DNA of 36,101 nt from PNAI01 sp035501735 (GTDB lineage: Bacteria > Pseudomonadota > Alphaproteobacteria > Rhizobiales > Xanthobacteraceae): the NCBI GenBank assembly GCA_035501735.1, contig DATJVR010000066.1, forward strand, positions 1-36,101, in the 5' to 3' direction. Below, one piece after another: positions 16,011-25,264 of this stretch (position 1 is the stretch's first letter; the number at the start of each line of letters is the position of its first letter). The notes beneath the pieces are model-generated. The model worked only from the letters and a program-made list of their open reading frames with translations, had not been told where the DNA came from and ran no database searches. The position numbers and the translations under genes were made by a program.

Positions 16011-16342
16011 ATTTTTTCGCGCGATTGTCGCAGATTCATCGCGGTCAAGTTCTCCGATAAATTTTTTTCGATTTTATTTTCGCTCGGTGGGAAACGGGGA
16101 AAGCTGAATCCGTCATTGCGTAATCCGCGCGCGGGGTGCTAATTCATCGGCAGCGCACAGCTGCGCCTCGCCCAAAAGTTCGCATTGAAAAAAGTTCGCA
16201 TCAATAATGTCGCGTCGCGAGCCTGCTGCGTTTGCCGAAAAAAGTGGGGTTGGCGTGAACGATTCAATCCCGGCCGATGTTTAGCGTCTAGCGAGTCCAG
16301 CGTCCCTACATTCGACACAGACGGATCCTTAGATCGCGAATC
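16011..16342 (+). promoter_or_regulatory. dnaB upstream region with GANTC cluster and 12-bp direct repeat
   Basis: No gene is seen in these 332 bases. GANTC, the CcrM methylation site of alphaproteobacteria, occurs at 16033, 16106, 16261, 16293 and 16338, with a sixth at 16355 inside dnaB. AAAAGTTCGCAT occurs twice in direct orientation (16174-16185 and 16190-16201, 16-base period). A run of T/A-rich sequence lies at 16061-16082. These features suggest a regulated promoter for the replicative helicase; this is inference. Confidence 0.45.
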
Positions 16343-17860
16343 ATGGCACCTGTCGATTCGATAGCGCGGAAGCTGACCGACGCCACGACGTCCTACCGCA
16401 CTGCGCCGCACAATATCGAAGCGGAACAGGCGCTGCTGGGCGCGATTTTGGTCAACAACGAGGCGTTCTACCGCGTTTCCGACTTTCTCGAATCCCAGCA
16501 CTTTTACGAGCCGATCCATCAGCAGATTTATGAACTCGCCTCGCAATTGATCCGCGCCGGCAAGGTGGCAAGCCCGGTCACGCTGAAGACCTTTATGCCG
16601 GCCGAATTCGAGATTTCCGGCCTCAATGCCAGCCAATATCTGGCTCGCCTCGCCGCCGAAGCCACTACCGTCATCAATGCCGCGGATTACGGCCGCACCA
16701 TCAACGATCTGGCGATCCGCCGCAATCTGATCCGGATCGGCGAAAGCATGGTCAATGTGGCGTTTGACGCCCCGGTCGATTTCGCCCCGCGCGAGCAGAT
16801 CGAGGACGCCGAACGCCACCTTTACGAATTGGCCGAAACCGGGCGCTACGGCGGCGGATTCCAGCGGTTTGCTCAAGCATTGGCGGTCGCTATTGACATG
16901 ACCGCAAAAGCCAAGGAGCGAGATACTAAGCTTTCCGGGATAGCGACTGGGTTTATCAAGCTAGATGAAATGATGGGAGGGTTGCAGAAGTCCGACTTGA
17001 TTGTCCTAGCGGGCAGGCCGGGCATGGGCAAAACCGCACTCGCGACTAACATTGCTTATTACGTTGCGAGCGCGTGGCAAGGCCAAACTCGGGCTGACGG
17101 TCAAATTGAAGCGGTAGCTGGGGGCAGAGTTGGCTTTTTCTCACTGGAAATGTCAGCCGAACAACTCGCTACAAGAATAATATCCGAGCAAACCGAGATT
17201 CCATCAAGCGAGATGCGACGTGGACAGATTAGTGATACCCAATTCGACGTAATTTATTCAGCCATGCGAGAAATGCAGGACGCCCCTTTGTATATTGATG
17301 AGACCGGCGGCCTCTCAGTGGCACAACTCGCCGCTCGCGCACGGAGACTGAAGCGTCAACGCGGTCTGGACTTGATGATCATCGACTACATTCAATTATT
17401 GCAGGGCTCTTCTAGGCGGGCCCTTGAGGGACGGGTCCAGGAGGTAACCGAAATCACTACTAGCCTCAAGGCATTAGCCAAAGAGCTCGATATTCCAATA
17501 ATTGCGCTTTCCCAGCTTTCGCGCCAAGTCGAGAGCCGCGAAGACAAGCGTCCACAACTATCAGATCTTAGGGAATCCGGCTCAATCGAGCAGGATGCAG
17601 ACGTTGTTATGTTCGTCTATCGAGAAGAATACTATTTGAAAAATCGAGAGCCCCATCAGTTGGACGCCAAGGGCAATCTACGCCCAGAGCACGTCGATTG
17701 GGAAAAGAAATATAGCGACGCGAGAGGAAAGGCCGAGGTTATTATTGAGAAGCAACGCCACGGCCCAACCGGGCCAGTCCAGCTTCATTTTGATGGGCGC
17801 TTTACGCGGTTTTCCAACTTGGCCGACGACGAGAGGCTTCCGGTCCGCACAGGGTCTTAA
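16343..17860 (+). CDS. dnaB: Replicative DNA helicase DnaB
   Basis: DnaB is the hexameric helicase that unwinds DNA at the fork and recruits primase. The 505-residue protein has the N-terminal helical domain (HNIEAEQALLGAILVNNEAF) and the RecA-like domain. The latter has Walker A GRPGMGKT, Walker B LDLMIIDYIQLL, ALSQLSRQVE, and ESGSIEQDADVVMFVYREEYY near the C terminus. It is intact and intein-free. Base usage changes sharply near 16870. The first half uses GC-ending codons like its neighbours. The second half is rich in CTA, TTA, ATA, AGA and AGG yet still encodes an ordinary alphaproteobacterial DnaB, suggesting recombination with a diverged copy. alr follows after 70 bases of similarly lower G+C. 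Confidence 0.97.
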   Translation: MAPVDSIARKLTDATTSYRTAPHNIEAEQALLGAILVNNEAFYRVSDFLESQHFYEPIHQQIYELASQLIRAGKVASPVTLKTFMPAEFEISGLNASQYLARLAAEATTVINAADYGRTINDLAIRRNLIRIGESMVNVAFDAPVDFAPREQIEDAERHLYELAETGRYGGGFQRFAQALAVAIDMTAKAKERDTKLSGIATGFIKLDEMMGGLQKSDLIVLAGRPGMGKTALATNIAYYVASAWQGQTRADGQIEAVAGGRVGFFSLEMSAEQLATRIISEQTEIPSSEMRRGQISDTQFDVIYSAMREMQDAPLYIDETGGLSVAQLAARARRLKRQRGLDLMIIDYIQLLQGSSRRALEGRVQEVTEITTSLKALAKELDIPIIALSQLSRQVESREDKRPQLSDLRESGSIEQDADVVMFVYREEYYLKNREPHQLDAKGNLRPEHVDWEKKYSDARGKAEVIIEKQRHGPTGPVQLHFDGRFTRFSNLADDERLPVRTGS

Positions 17861-17930
17861 GCCCAGAATGGCGTCGCATTTTCCGAGTATTGCTTTACGG
17901 AACGTGCAACTAACATCATAACCTCCTCCC

Positions 17931-19115
17931 ATGCCGCCCCGCCGATCCAAAACCGTAGCCCAGCCGGAACCGGCCCTGCCGCCCATGACGTCCGGTCCGC
18001 CCCAGGCCGAGGCCGCCGGCATCCTCACCATCAACCTTGCCGCCATCGCAGCGAATTACCGCGCACTCGCCCACCGCGTCCTTCCGGCTGAATGTTCCGC
18101 GGTGGTGAAGGCCGACGGCTACGGCTGCGGTCTCGCCCAAGTCACGCATGCCTTGGCCGCGGCAGGCTGCAAGACCTTTTTTGTCGCCCACCTCGAGGAG
18201 GCCCGCGGCGTGCGCGAGTTCGCGCCCGGCGCCGCAATCTATGTGCTCAACGGATTTCCTACCGGAACCGGTCCGGCTTTCGCGGAGATTGCCGCACGGC
18301 CGGTGATCAACAGCGCGGTCGAACTGGCCGAGTGGGACCAGTTCGTGGCTTCAAGCGGTTGGCGCGGCGGCATGGCGCTGCATGTCGATACCGGCATGAA
18401 CCGGCTCGGGCTGTCGATCACCGAGGCCGCGGCCATCGCCCCCCGCATTCACCGCGGTAATCATGGCATCACGCTGGTGATGAGCCATTTCGCCTGCTCG
18501 GAACAGCCGGCGCATCCGCTCAATACCGAACAGATTCAGGCTTTCCGTGAAATCCGCACGCTCTATCGCGGCATTCCGGCGTCGCTCGCCAATTCCTCCG
18601 GCATTTTCCTCAGCCCCGCCGCCCATTGCGACATGGTTCGGCCCGGCGCGGCGCTTTATGGCGTCAATCCAACCCCGCTCCAGCCCAATCCCATGCAGCC
18701 CGTCATCGATCTCAAGGCGCGCGTGCTGCAAATCCGCGACGTGCCGCGTGACGCCACGGTCGGCTATGACGCCACCTGGACCGCCAAGCGCGATACCCTG
18801 ATTGCTGTCATCGCAGCCGGCTACGCCGACGGCTTCATCCGGGCGGCAGCGGCGACCGCAGCGGAGCCCGGTCGGCAGGTCATCGTCGGCGGCGAACGCT
18901 GCTCGATCGTCGGCCGCATCTCCATGGATCTCTTCGCCGTCGATGTGACCGATTTGCCGCAAGGTGTGCTGCACCGTGGCGACTATGCGACGCTGATCGG
19001 CGGCGATCTGACGATCGATGAAGCCGCAATCCAGGCCGGCACCATCGGCTACGAGTTGCTCACCAACCTTGGCAGGCGTTTCCACCGTATTTGGGTCGAA
19101 CACGAAGCCGGATGA
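17931..19115 (+). CDS. alr: Alanine racemase
   Basis: Alr interconverts L- and D-alanine with pyridoxal phosphate to supply peptidoglycan synthesis. The 394-residue protein has the PLP lysine in SAVVKADGYGCG, HVDTGMNRLG, SHFACSEQP, and the second catalytic Tyr in VGYDATW of the C-terminal beta domain. The N terminus has about 30 extra Pro-rich residues before TINLAAIAANYRAL. The ATG at 17931 lacks a clear ribosome site, so an internal start (MTSGPPQAEAAGI) is possible. The order dnaB-alr-radA matches other Hyphomicrobiales. Confidence 0.95.
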   Translation: MPPRRSKTVAQPEPALPPMTSGPPQAEAAGILTINLAAIAANYRALAHRVLPAECSAVVKADGYGCGLAQVTHALAAAGCKTFFVAHLEEARGVREFAPGAAIYVLNGFPTGTGPAFAEIAARPVINSAVELAEWDQFVASSGWRGGMALHVDTGMNRLGLSITEAAAIAPRIHRGNHGITLVMSHFACSEQPAHPLNTEQIQAFREIRTLYRGIPASLANSSGIFLSPAAHCDMVRPGAALYGVNPTPLQPNPMQPVIDLKARVLQIRDVPRDATVGYDATWTAKRDTLIAVIAAGYADGFIRAAAATAAEPGRQVIVGGERCSIVGRISMDLFAVDVTDLPQGVLHRGDYATLIGGDLTIDEAAIQAGTIGYELLTNLGRRFHRIWVEHEAG

Positions 19116-19151
19116 TTGGATCGGCTGGCTGCCATCACTAAATGTAGGACC

Positions 19152-20546
<1,395 letters not shown>

Positions 20547-20555
20547 GGCTGCGCT

Positions 20556-20690
20556 TTGAATCAAGGCGCGAACCGCCCTTGAATCAAAACATGAACGGCC
20601 TCTTGAATCGATACTTTAAGAACGCCCGCCTGTCTTGGCGTGTCGTCTTGAATCGATACTTTAACTGTCGGATGAATCGAAACCTTAAGA
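20556..20690. repeat. Array of GAATC-containing 17- to 19-base repeats
   Basis: TCTTGAATCGATACTTTAA occurs perfectly at 20601-20619 and 20646-20664. Diverged copies are CTTGAATCAAAACATGAA near 20579 and TGAATCGAAACCTTAA near 20673. A further TTTGAATCAAGG lies at 20556. Each unit carries one GAATC, a CcrM-type site, so five sites fall in about 120 bases. The units are separated by GC-rich spacers of unequal length. It lies between the convergent radA and serpin genes. I do not recognise this as a named element. Confidence 0.6.
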
Positions 20691-20717
20691 CCCCGTCTCA
20701 TCTATATTCTCCGACTC

Positions 20718-20822
20718 GTCATTCCGGGGCGCGGGCCGTGATCCCGCGATCCCGGAATCCATGATCCCGGCCGGGGATATGGATTCCCGCTCTCGCCGCT
20801 AAAGCGGCTCGGCCGGAATGAC
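20718..20822. repeat. REP-like palindromic intergenic element with 10-bp inverted ends
   Basis: Perfect terminal inverted repeats GTCATTCCGG (20718-20727) and CCGGAATGAC (20813-20822) bound a 105-bp element. An inner pair GGAATCCAT (20754-20762) and ATGGATTCC (20779-20787) sits around a CCCGGCCGGGG centre, so it can fold as a long hairpin. Elements of this style are scattered through Bradyrhizobium-like genomes. It lies just past the serpin stop and could also act as a bidirectional terminator. Confidence 0.7.
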
Positions 20823-20834
20823 AAACTGAGGAAT

Positions 20835-22166
20835 TTACTGCGGATCGTTGATCCGACCCTGGAACAGGATCGCGCCAGTGGCGTCGTCCACGAGATAGAA
20901 CAGGAACGGCCGGTCGACGAAAAAGATCTCCTGCGGCACCGGGACGCTGGTTGGCACCATTTCGATCGCCGTGGCCGCGGCGGCCTCTGTTCCCGCCTCT
21001 TGCACATCGATCATCGCGGCGTGCTGGATCTGTCCAATCGCAAGCCGCTTCTTATCGGCCGGCACCCCGGTCATCCCGCTGAAGTCCGCCGCTTCGCGCG
21101 AAAAGGCGAGCGATATCCCCTCCTGCTGGAAGGCCCCTTTCAAATCCGTTTTGAACATGGCTTTGAAGCGCGGCAATGCCAGATCGACCATTTTTGGCTT
21201 GGCCTTACGCAAGGCCGCGAACAAATCCGTGAGTTCGGCCAAATCCATCCGTCTGCCGACCTCGGGTAGTCCCCCGATCGTGTTCGGCAGCACGATGATC
21301 ATACCGATCGACTTGAGCCCGTAAGGTATTCGTAGGGCCCGGTAATTGTAACGCTCCACCAGCGCGTAACCGCCGAGCCGGCGCATGGTCGGCACCTTCG
21401 CAGTCTGGCCGGGCGAGAGATTGAACGTGGCGTCGATCGTCGCCCGTTTGTCGAAGCTTCGCTCCCAGGCTGCCTTGAAATAGACCGCGTTGAGCAGAAC
21501 CGCGGGGGAATTCGGGTCGAGCCGATCGAGGATTTTGTCGATCTTGCCCTCGGTCTTCTTCTTGACCCAGCCGTTGATCGCATCGAGACCGACGCCGCGG
21601 AACACCTCTGCTGCATAATTGCTGCGCAACATATCGACGTAAGGAAAGGAAATCTCATCGGTCGGCTTGGGCATCACGATCGCATTGGCCGCCAAGACCT
21701 TGACCCATGGCACCCGGGTCGGCATCGCCACGCATTCCATGCCGTCCAACCGCGTCGGGCGCTTGCATTCGTTGCCCTCCTGGACCCGAACGCAGCGCTC
21801 GTTGTCCAATCTCATGTTGGGGGGACAGCGCGGCGGCACCGCGCTCTTGTCGTAGCCGTTAAGGATCGCCAGCAACTTGGCGTTCGCCGCATCGATTTCG
21901 GGGCGCGGCATCTTGTGCTTGAGCACACTCGCCATTTCGGTCTCGGTGTTGCCGCGCGTCCCCGCGAGCGCCATCGCCATCGCGGTCCCGATCGAATAGG
22001 GCGAGAACACGATATTGCCGGTTCCCGCCACGAATTGCCGGAACAGCGACTGACCGGAGGCGTTGTAGGCTGCAGCCAAATCCTTTTCCTGGGCCGCAGC
22101 GGGCAGGCCGAGCGTGGCGGACAGCAGGCACGCCAGTCCGGGCATGAGAATGTTGCGCGCACTCAT
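20835..22166 (-). CDS. Exported serpin (serine protease inhibitor family)
   Basis: Serpins trap proteases by a suicide mechanism using an exposed reactive loop. The 443-residue product has a signal peptide (residues 1-25, ending AAA). Serpin blocks follow: NIVFSPYSIGTAMAMALAGTRG, VLLNAVYFKAAWERSF, and the C-terminal VDRPFLFYLVDDATGAILFQGRI. The reactive-loop hinge GTEAAAATA (residues 392-400) is the small-residue type seen in inhibitory serpins. Aligning its length with alpha-1-antitrypsin puts Thr406-Ser407 at P1-P1'. Residues 111-147 form an insertion with two C-x4-RLD-x3-C units. The start at 22166 has GGAG upstream. It interrupts the radA-cvpA order, so it is probably acquired. Family call firm; target unknown. 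Confidence 0.93.
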   Translation of the reverse strand: MSARNILMPGLACLLSATLGLPAAAQEKDLAAAYNASGQSLFRQFVAGTGNIVFSPYSIGTAMAMALAGTRGNTETEMASVLKHKMPRPEIDAANAKLLAILNGYDKSAVPPRCPPNMRLDNERCVRVQEGNECKRPTRLDGMECVAMPTRVPWVKVLAANAIVMPKPTDEISFPYVDMLRSNYAAEVFRGVGLDAINGWVKKKTEGKIDKILDRLDPNSPAVLLNAVYFKAAWERSFDKRATIDATFNLSPGQTAKVPTMRRLGGYALVERYNYRALRIPYGLKSIGMIIVLPNTIGGLPEVGRRMDLAELTDLFAALRKAKPKMVDLALPRFKAMFKTDLKGAFQQEGISLAFSREAADFSGMTGVPADKKRLAIGQIQHAAMIDVQEAGTEAAAATAIEMVPTSVPVPQEIFFVDRPFLFYLVDDATGAILFQGRINDPQ

Positions 22167-22474
22167 CGAGGTCTCCGTCCGTCCCCACCCTAATCCACCC
22201 TGCCATGCCGGCCGTTCCAAGGTTCGGCGAAGGCAGAAACGTGGCCGGGACTTGAACCGGCGATGAACAAGATTGGGACAAGGGGATAACGCGGATGACG
22301 TGATCTTTTCAGGGGGCTATACACGGGCGGTATTGCTATGAGTTGGTTAATCTATTCCATCAAATATGCGGGCTCTTGCGGTTCGTAGCCCGCGGAAACA
22401 AGGTAAGGCTTCGGCGGCCTCCGATTCGCGCATCACTCTCGTGCAGCTGACTTAAGCGGAGCCAAGCACCACCC
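22167..22474. other. Divergent intergenic region between serpin and cvpA
   Basis: These 308 bases must hold promoters for the serpin (-) and for cvpA-purF (+). On the minus strand at 22241-22262 there is a tRNA T-arm-like sequence (CCGGTTCAAGTCCCGG), but no acceptor or anticodon arms accompany it. No complete gene, RNA or operator was identified. Confidence 0.4.
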
Positions 22475-23158
22475 ATGCCGGTCACCTGGCTTGATCTCCT
22501 CCTACTCGGCATCATGCTGGTGTCGGGCATCCTTGCCATGATCCGCGGCTTTATGCGCGAAGTGCTCTCGGTCGCGGCCTGGGCGGCGGCGGCGATTGCC
22601 ACAATAGTCCTCTACGACAAGCTGCTCCCCGTTGCCGAATCCAACCTCGGCAGCGGAACCGTGGCCAAGGTGGCGGTGATTCTCGGCGTATTCCTGCTGA
22701 CGCTGATCATCGGTTCGCTGATTACCGCCCGTGTTTCCGACCTTGTGCTCGACAGCCGCATCGGCGCGCTCGATCGTTCGCTCGGCTTCATCTACGGGCT
22801 CGCGCGCGGGCTGCTGATCGTGGTTGTGGCTTTCCACCTGTTCATCTGGTTCGTGCCCGAGAACAAACGCCCGGAAGGTGTCCGAGACGCAAAATCCAAT
22901 CAGTTGCTATTGAGCACCGGCCAGTGGGTGCAGTCCCTGTTGCCGCAGGATATGGATAATTATCTATCAAGCCTGTTCTCGACGGTATTCAAGCGCCAGC
23001 AGAAAGGCCCCGATCCAGATGCGCCTGATTCCACGCCAAATCGGCGCCCAGATCGTAGCGGAAGCTTGAATCCCGCGGATCCGCGGAACGAACAGATCGG
23101 CTACGACCGCAGCGACCGAGCCGACATGCGCCAGTTGATTGAAGGTAGGACTCGATAG
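22475..23158 (+). CDS. cvpA: CvpA family membrane protein
   Basis: CvpA proteins are small inner-membrane proteins needed for colicin V export in E. coli and linked to envelope integrity; their molecular role is unclear. The 227-residue product has four hydrophobic segments within its first 130 residues (starting MPVTWLDLLLLGIMLVSGIL). It contains the family GFMREVLSVAAWAAA and the LDRSLGFIYGLARG block. The C-terminal 70 residues are polar, rich in Asp, Arg and Pro. It stops 13 bases before purF, the classic cvpA-purF pairing. Confidence 0.93.
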   Translation: MPVTWLDLLLLGIMLVSGILAMIRGFMREVLSVAAWAAAAIATIVLYDKLLPVAESNLGSGTVAKVAVILGVFLLTLIIGSLITARVSDLVLDSRIGALDRSLGFIYGLARGLLIVVVAFHLFIWFVPENKRPEGVRDAKSNQLLLSTGQWVQSLLPQDMDNYLSSLFSTVFKRQQKGPDPDAPDSTPNRRPDRSGSLNPADPRNEQIGYDRSDRADMRQLIEGRTR

Positions 23159-23171
23159 TACACGAGGGTCG

Positions 23172-24647
23172 ATGGACCACACCTTGGACCAGGGCGAGTC
23201 GTTCGATTTAGACGCCGATCGCCTGCGTGAGGAGTGCGGCGTATTCGGCATCTTCGGCCATCCCGATGCCGCGGCGATCACCGCGCTCGGCTTGCACGCG
23301 CTGCAGCACCGCGGCCAGGAAGCGGCTGGCATCGTTTCCTTCGACGGCAAGCGTTTCCATTCCGAACGCCGACTCGGTCTCGTCGGCGACACGTTCTCCC
23401 GCCGTGAAGTGATCGACCGCCTGCCCGGCACCTCGGCCATCGGGCACGTGCGCTATTCCACCACCGGCGAAACCATCCTGCGCAACGTGCAGCCGCTGTT
23501 CGCCGAACTCGAAGGCGGCGGTTTCGCCATCGGCCACAACGGCAACCTCACCAACGGCATCACATTGCGCCGCATGCTGGTGCATGAAGGCGCCATGATG
23601 CAGTCGACCACCGACACCGAGGTGATCCTGCATCTGGTCTCGCGCGCCCGACGCAACCGTTTCGTCGATCGCTTCATCGAGGGTTTGCGCCAGCTCGAAG
23701 GCGCCTATGCCTTCGTCGGCCTCACCAATAAGAAGCTAATCGGCGCACGCGACCCGCTCGGCATCCGGCCGCTGGTCTACGGCAAGCTCGACGGCTTCCC
23801 GATCCTGGCTTCCGAAACCTGCGCGCTCGACATCATCGGCGCGAAATATATCCGCGATGTCGAGAACGGCGAGGTGCTGATCTTCGACGAAGAAGGCGCC
23901 CACACCCACAAGCCGTTCCCGCCGATCGCGCCGCGACCGTGCATCTTCGAATACATTTATTTCGCGCGGCCTGATTCCGTCGTCGGCGGCCGGCCGGTCT
24001 ATGACGTGCGCAAAGGCATGGGCGCCGAACTCGCCCGCGAAGCGCCGGCCAAGGCCGATGTCATCGTGCCGGTGCCGGACTCCGGCGTGCCGGCCGCGAT
24101 CGGCTTCTCGCAAGCGGCCGGAATTCCCTACGAGCTCGGCATCATCCGCAACCATTATGTCGGCCGCACCTTCATCGAGCCGACCCAGCACATCCGCCAG
24201 CTCGGCGTCCGCTTAAAGCACAGCGCCAACCGCGCCGTGGTCGCCGGCAAGCGCATCGTGCTGGTGGACGATTCGATCGTGCGCGGCACGACCTCGACCA
24301 AGATCGTGCAGATGATGCGCGACGCCGGCGCCCAGGAAGTGCATTTCCGCATCGCCTCCCCGCCGATCACGCACCCCGACTACTACGGCATCGATACGCC
24401 CGAGCGCGACAAGCTGCTCGCCGCCACTCACGATCTCGAAGGCATGCGCAAGTTCATCGGCGCCGACTCGCTCGCCTTCCTGTCGGTGAATGGCATCTAC
24501 AAGGCGATGGGCTACGAAGCGCGCGATCCGGTGCGTCCGCAGTTCACCGACCACTGCTTCACCGGCGAATATCCCACAGGCCTGACCGACCAGACGGGCT
24601 TGCAAGCCCAGCCGCGGCAATTGTCGCTGCTCGCAGAAGCGGGCTGA
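23172..24647 (+). CDS. purF: Amidophosphoribosyltransferase PurF
   Basis: PurF makes phosphoribosylamine from PRPP and glutamine, the first committed step of purine synthesis. The 491-residue product has a short propeptide before the nucleophile Cys22 (REECGVFGIFG), so N-terminal processing is expected. The class II glutaminase domain includes LHALQHRGQEAAG and GHNGNLTNG. The PRTase domain carries the PRPP loop VLVDDSIVRGTTS. Near the C terminus DHCFTGEYPTG has a single cysteine where the iron-sulphur Bacillus type has a pair, suggesting no cluster. The ATG at 23172 is set by family alignment and CGAGGG upstream. Confidence 0.97.
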   Translation: MDHTLDQGESFDLDADRLREECGVFGIFGHPDAAAITALGLHALQHRGQEAAGIVSFDGKRFHSERRLGLVGDTFSRREVIDRLPGTSAIGHVRYSTTGETILRNVQPLFAELEGGGFAIGHNGNLTNGITLRRMLVHEGAMMQSTTDTEVILHLVSRARRNRFVDRFIEGLRQLEGAYAFVGLTNKKLIGARDPLGIRPLVYGKLDGFPILASETCALDIIGAKYIRDVENGEVLIFDEEGAHTHKPFPPIAPRPCIFEYIYFARPDSVVGGRPVYDVRKGMGAELAREAPAKADVIVPVPDSGVPAAIGFSQAAGIPYELGIIRNHYVGRTFIEPTQHIRQLGVRLKHSANRAVVAGKRIVLVDDSIVRGTTSTKIVQMMRDAGAQEVHFRIASPPITHPDYYGIDTPERDKLLAATHDLEGMRKFIGADSLAFLSVNGIYKAMGYEARDPVRPQFTDHCFTGEYPTGLTDQTGLQAQPRQLSLLAEAG

Positions 24648-24860
24648 CGCGCCCCCTGGCCAACGCTTGGCTATGTCTTCGACCTAATGACGCGCCGCTT
24701 TCAGGCTGAAGCGGACATTGCGCGTTGGCAGCGCGGTCGAAAATGAGCCGGAGCTAGAATGGAATGGCTCGAAGAATGAACTTTCTGTCACAAATTAGTA
24801 AGTTGATTTCGTTAACCCAGGGGGCAAGAGTGGGCGCCTAATGGCGATAACAGAGGCGCC
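24648..24860 (+). other. Intergenic region after purF
   Basis: These 213 bases carry no clear gene. GCCAA-CGC-TTGGC near 24659 is a short inverted repeat without a U-run, so a purF terminator is not convincing. AAGCGGACAT occurs near 24712 and again near 32862 in another intergenic region, which may be a remnant of a dispersed repeat. The region marks the left edge of a lower-G+C segment. Confidence 0.35.
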
Positions 24861-25037
24861 ATGGACCAACGTATCCTTATTGCACAGCTAAACATCGACC
24901 ACTATCGCCGGATGCTCGCTGCCGAGCAGGACGCGACAAAGCGGCAAACTCTTGTTCGTCTGCTTGCCGAAGAAGAGGCGAAATTGGCGGTCTTGAATGA
25001 TCTGCCTGGCGACAACAAGCAAAAGGACGAGTGCTAG
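24861..25037 (+). CDS. Small helical conserved-type protein, 58 residues
   Basis: The ATG at 24861 is preceded by AGAGG six bases upstream and opens a frame of 58 codons ending with TAG. The predicted protein (starting MDQRILIAQLNIDHYRRMLA) is charged and probably two helices, with ATKRQTLVRLLAEEEAKLAV in the middle and a polar tail. It resembles short uncharacterised proteins common in Bradyrhizobium-like genomes, from memory. No function is known. Codon choice is mixed, but the helical heptad-like pattern and ribosome site support a real gene. It lies alone between purF and the ars/pst segment. Confidence 0.6.
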   Translation: MDQRILIAQLNIDHYRRMLAAEQDATKRQTLVRLLAEEEAKLAVLNDLPGDNKQKDEC

Positions 25038-25173
25038 GTCGCCACCGACCACTCTCGCCAATGTGACAGCTGTACAGAAAACATCAGAAATTGCCGACGC
25101 TGAACATGAAGCGTGCAGCTAGTCTTTGAATCGAGCACCTCGGATCGAACGCCAAACTAAAATGGCCATACGG

Positions 25174-25211
25174 CAAAAAAAGAGAACCGGCCACGCATCA
25201 GCGACCGGTTC
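25174..25211 (-). terminator. Rho-independent terminator of pstS
   Basis: On the minus strand GAACCGG (25211-25205) pairs with CCGGTTC (25190-25184) and is followed directly by TCTTTTTTTG. It lies about 55 bases past the pstS stop. A second perfect hairpin (GTGCCGCT-AG-AGCGGCAC, 25226-25243) lies between it and the stop codon. Confidence 0.85.
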
Positions 25212-25264
25212 AGTCAGGAGCGAACGTGCCGCTAGAGCGGCACATCCAGTGAAATTGAAAAGCC

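Noticed and set aside
16343..17860. Intein in dnaB
   Set aside because: The protein is of normal length and the Walker A and SIEQDAD regions are contiguous; no intein splice blocks are present.
20556..20690. CRISPR array
   Set aside because: Units are only 17-19 bases, spacers vary in length, copies diverge, and no cas gene is present in the window.
22241..22262. tRNA-like T-arm (CCGGTTCAAGTCCCGG on the minus strand)
   Set aside because: The loop is eight bases when the stem is paired, and no matching acceptor, D or anticodon arms are found within tRNA distance. It could at most be a remnant or chance match.
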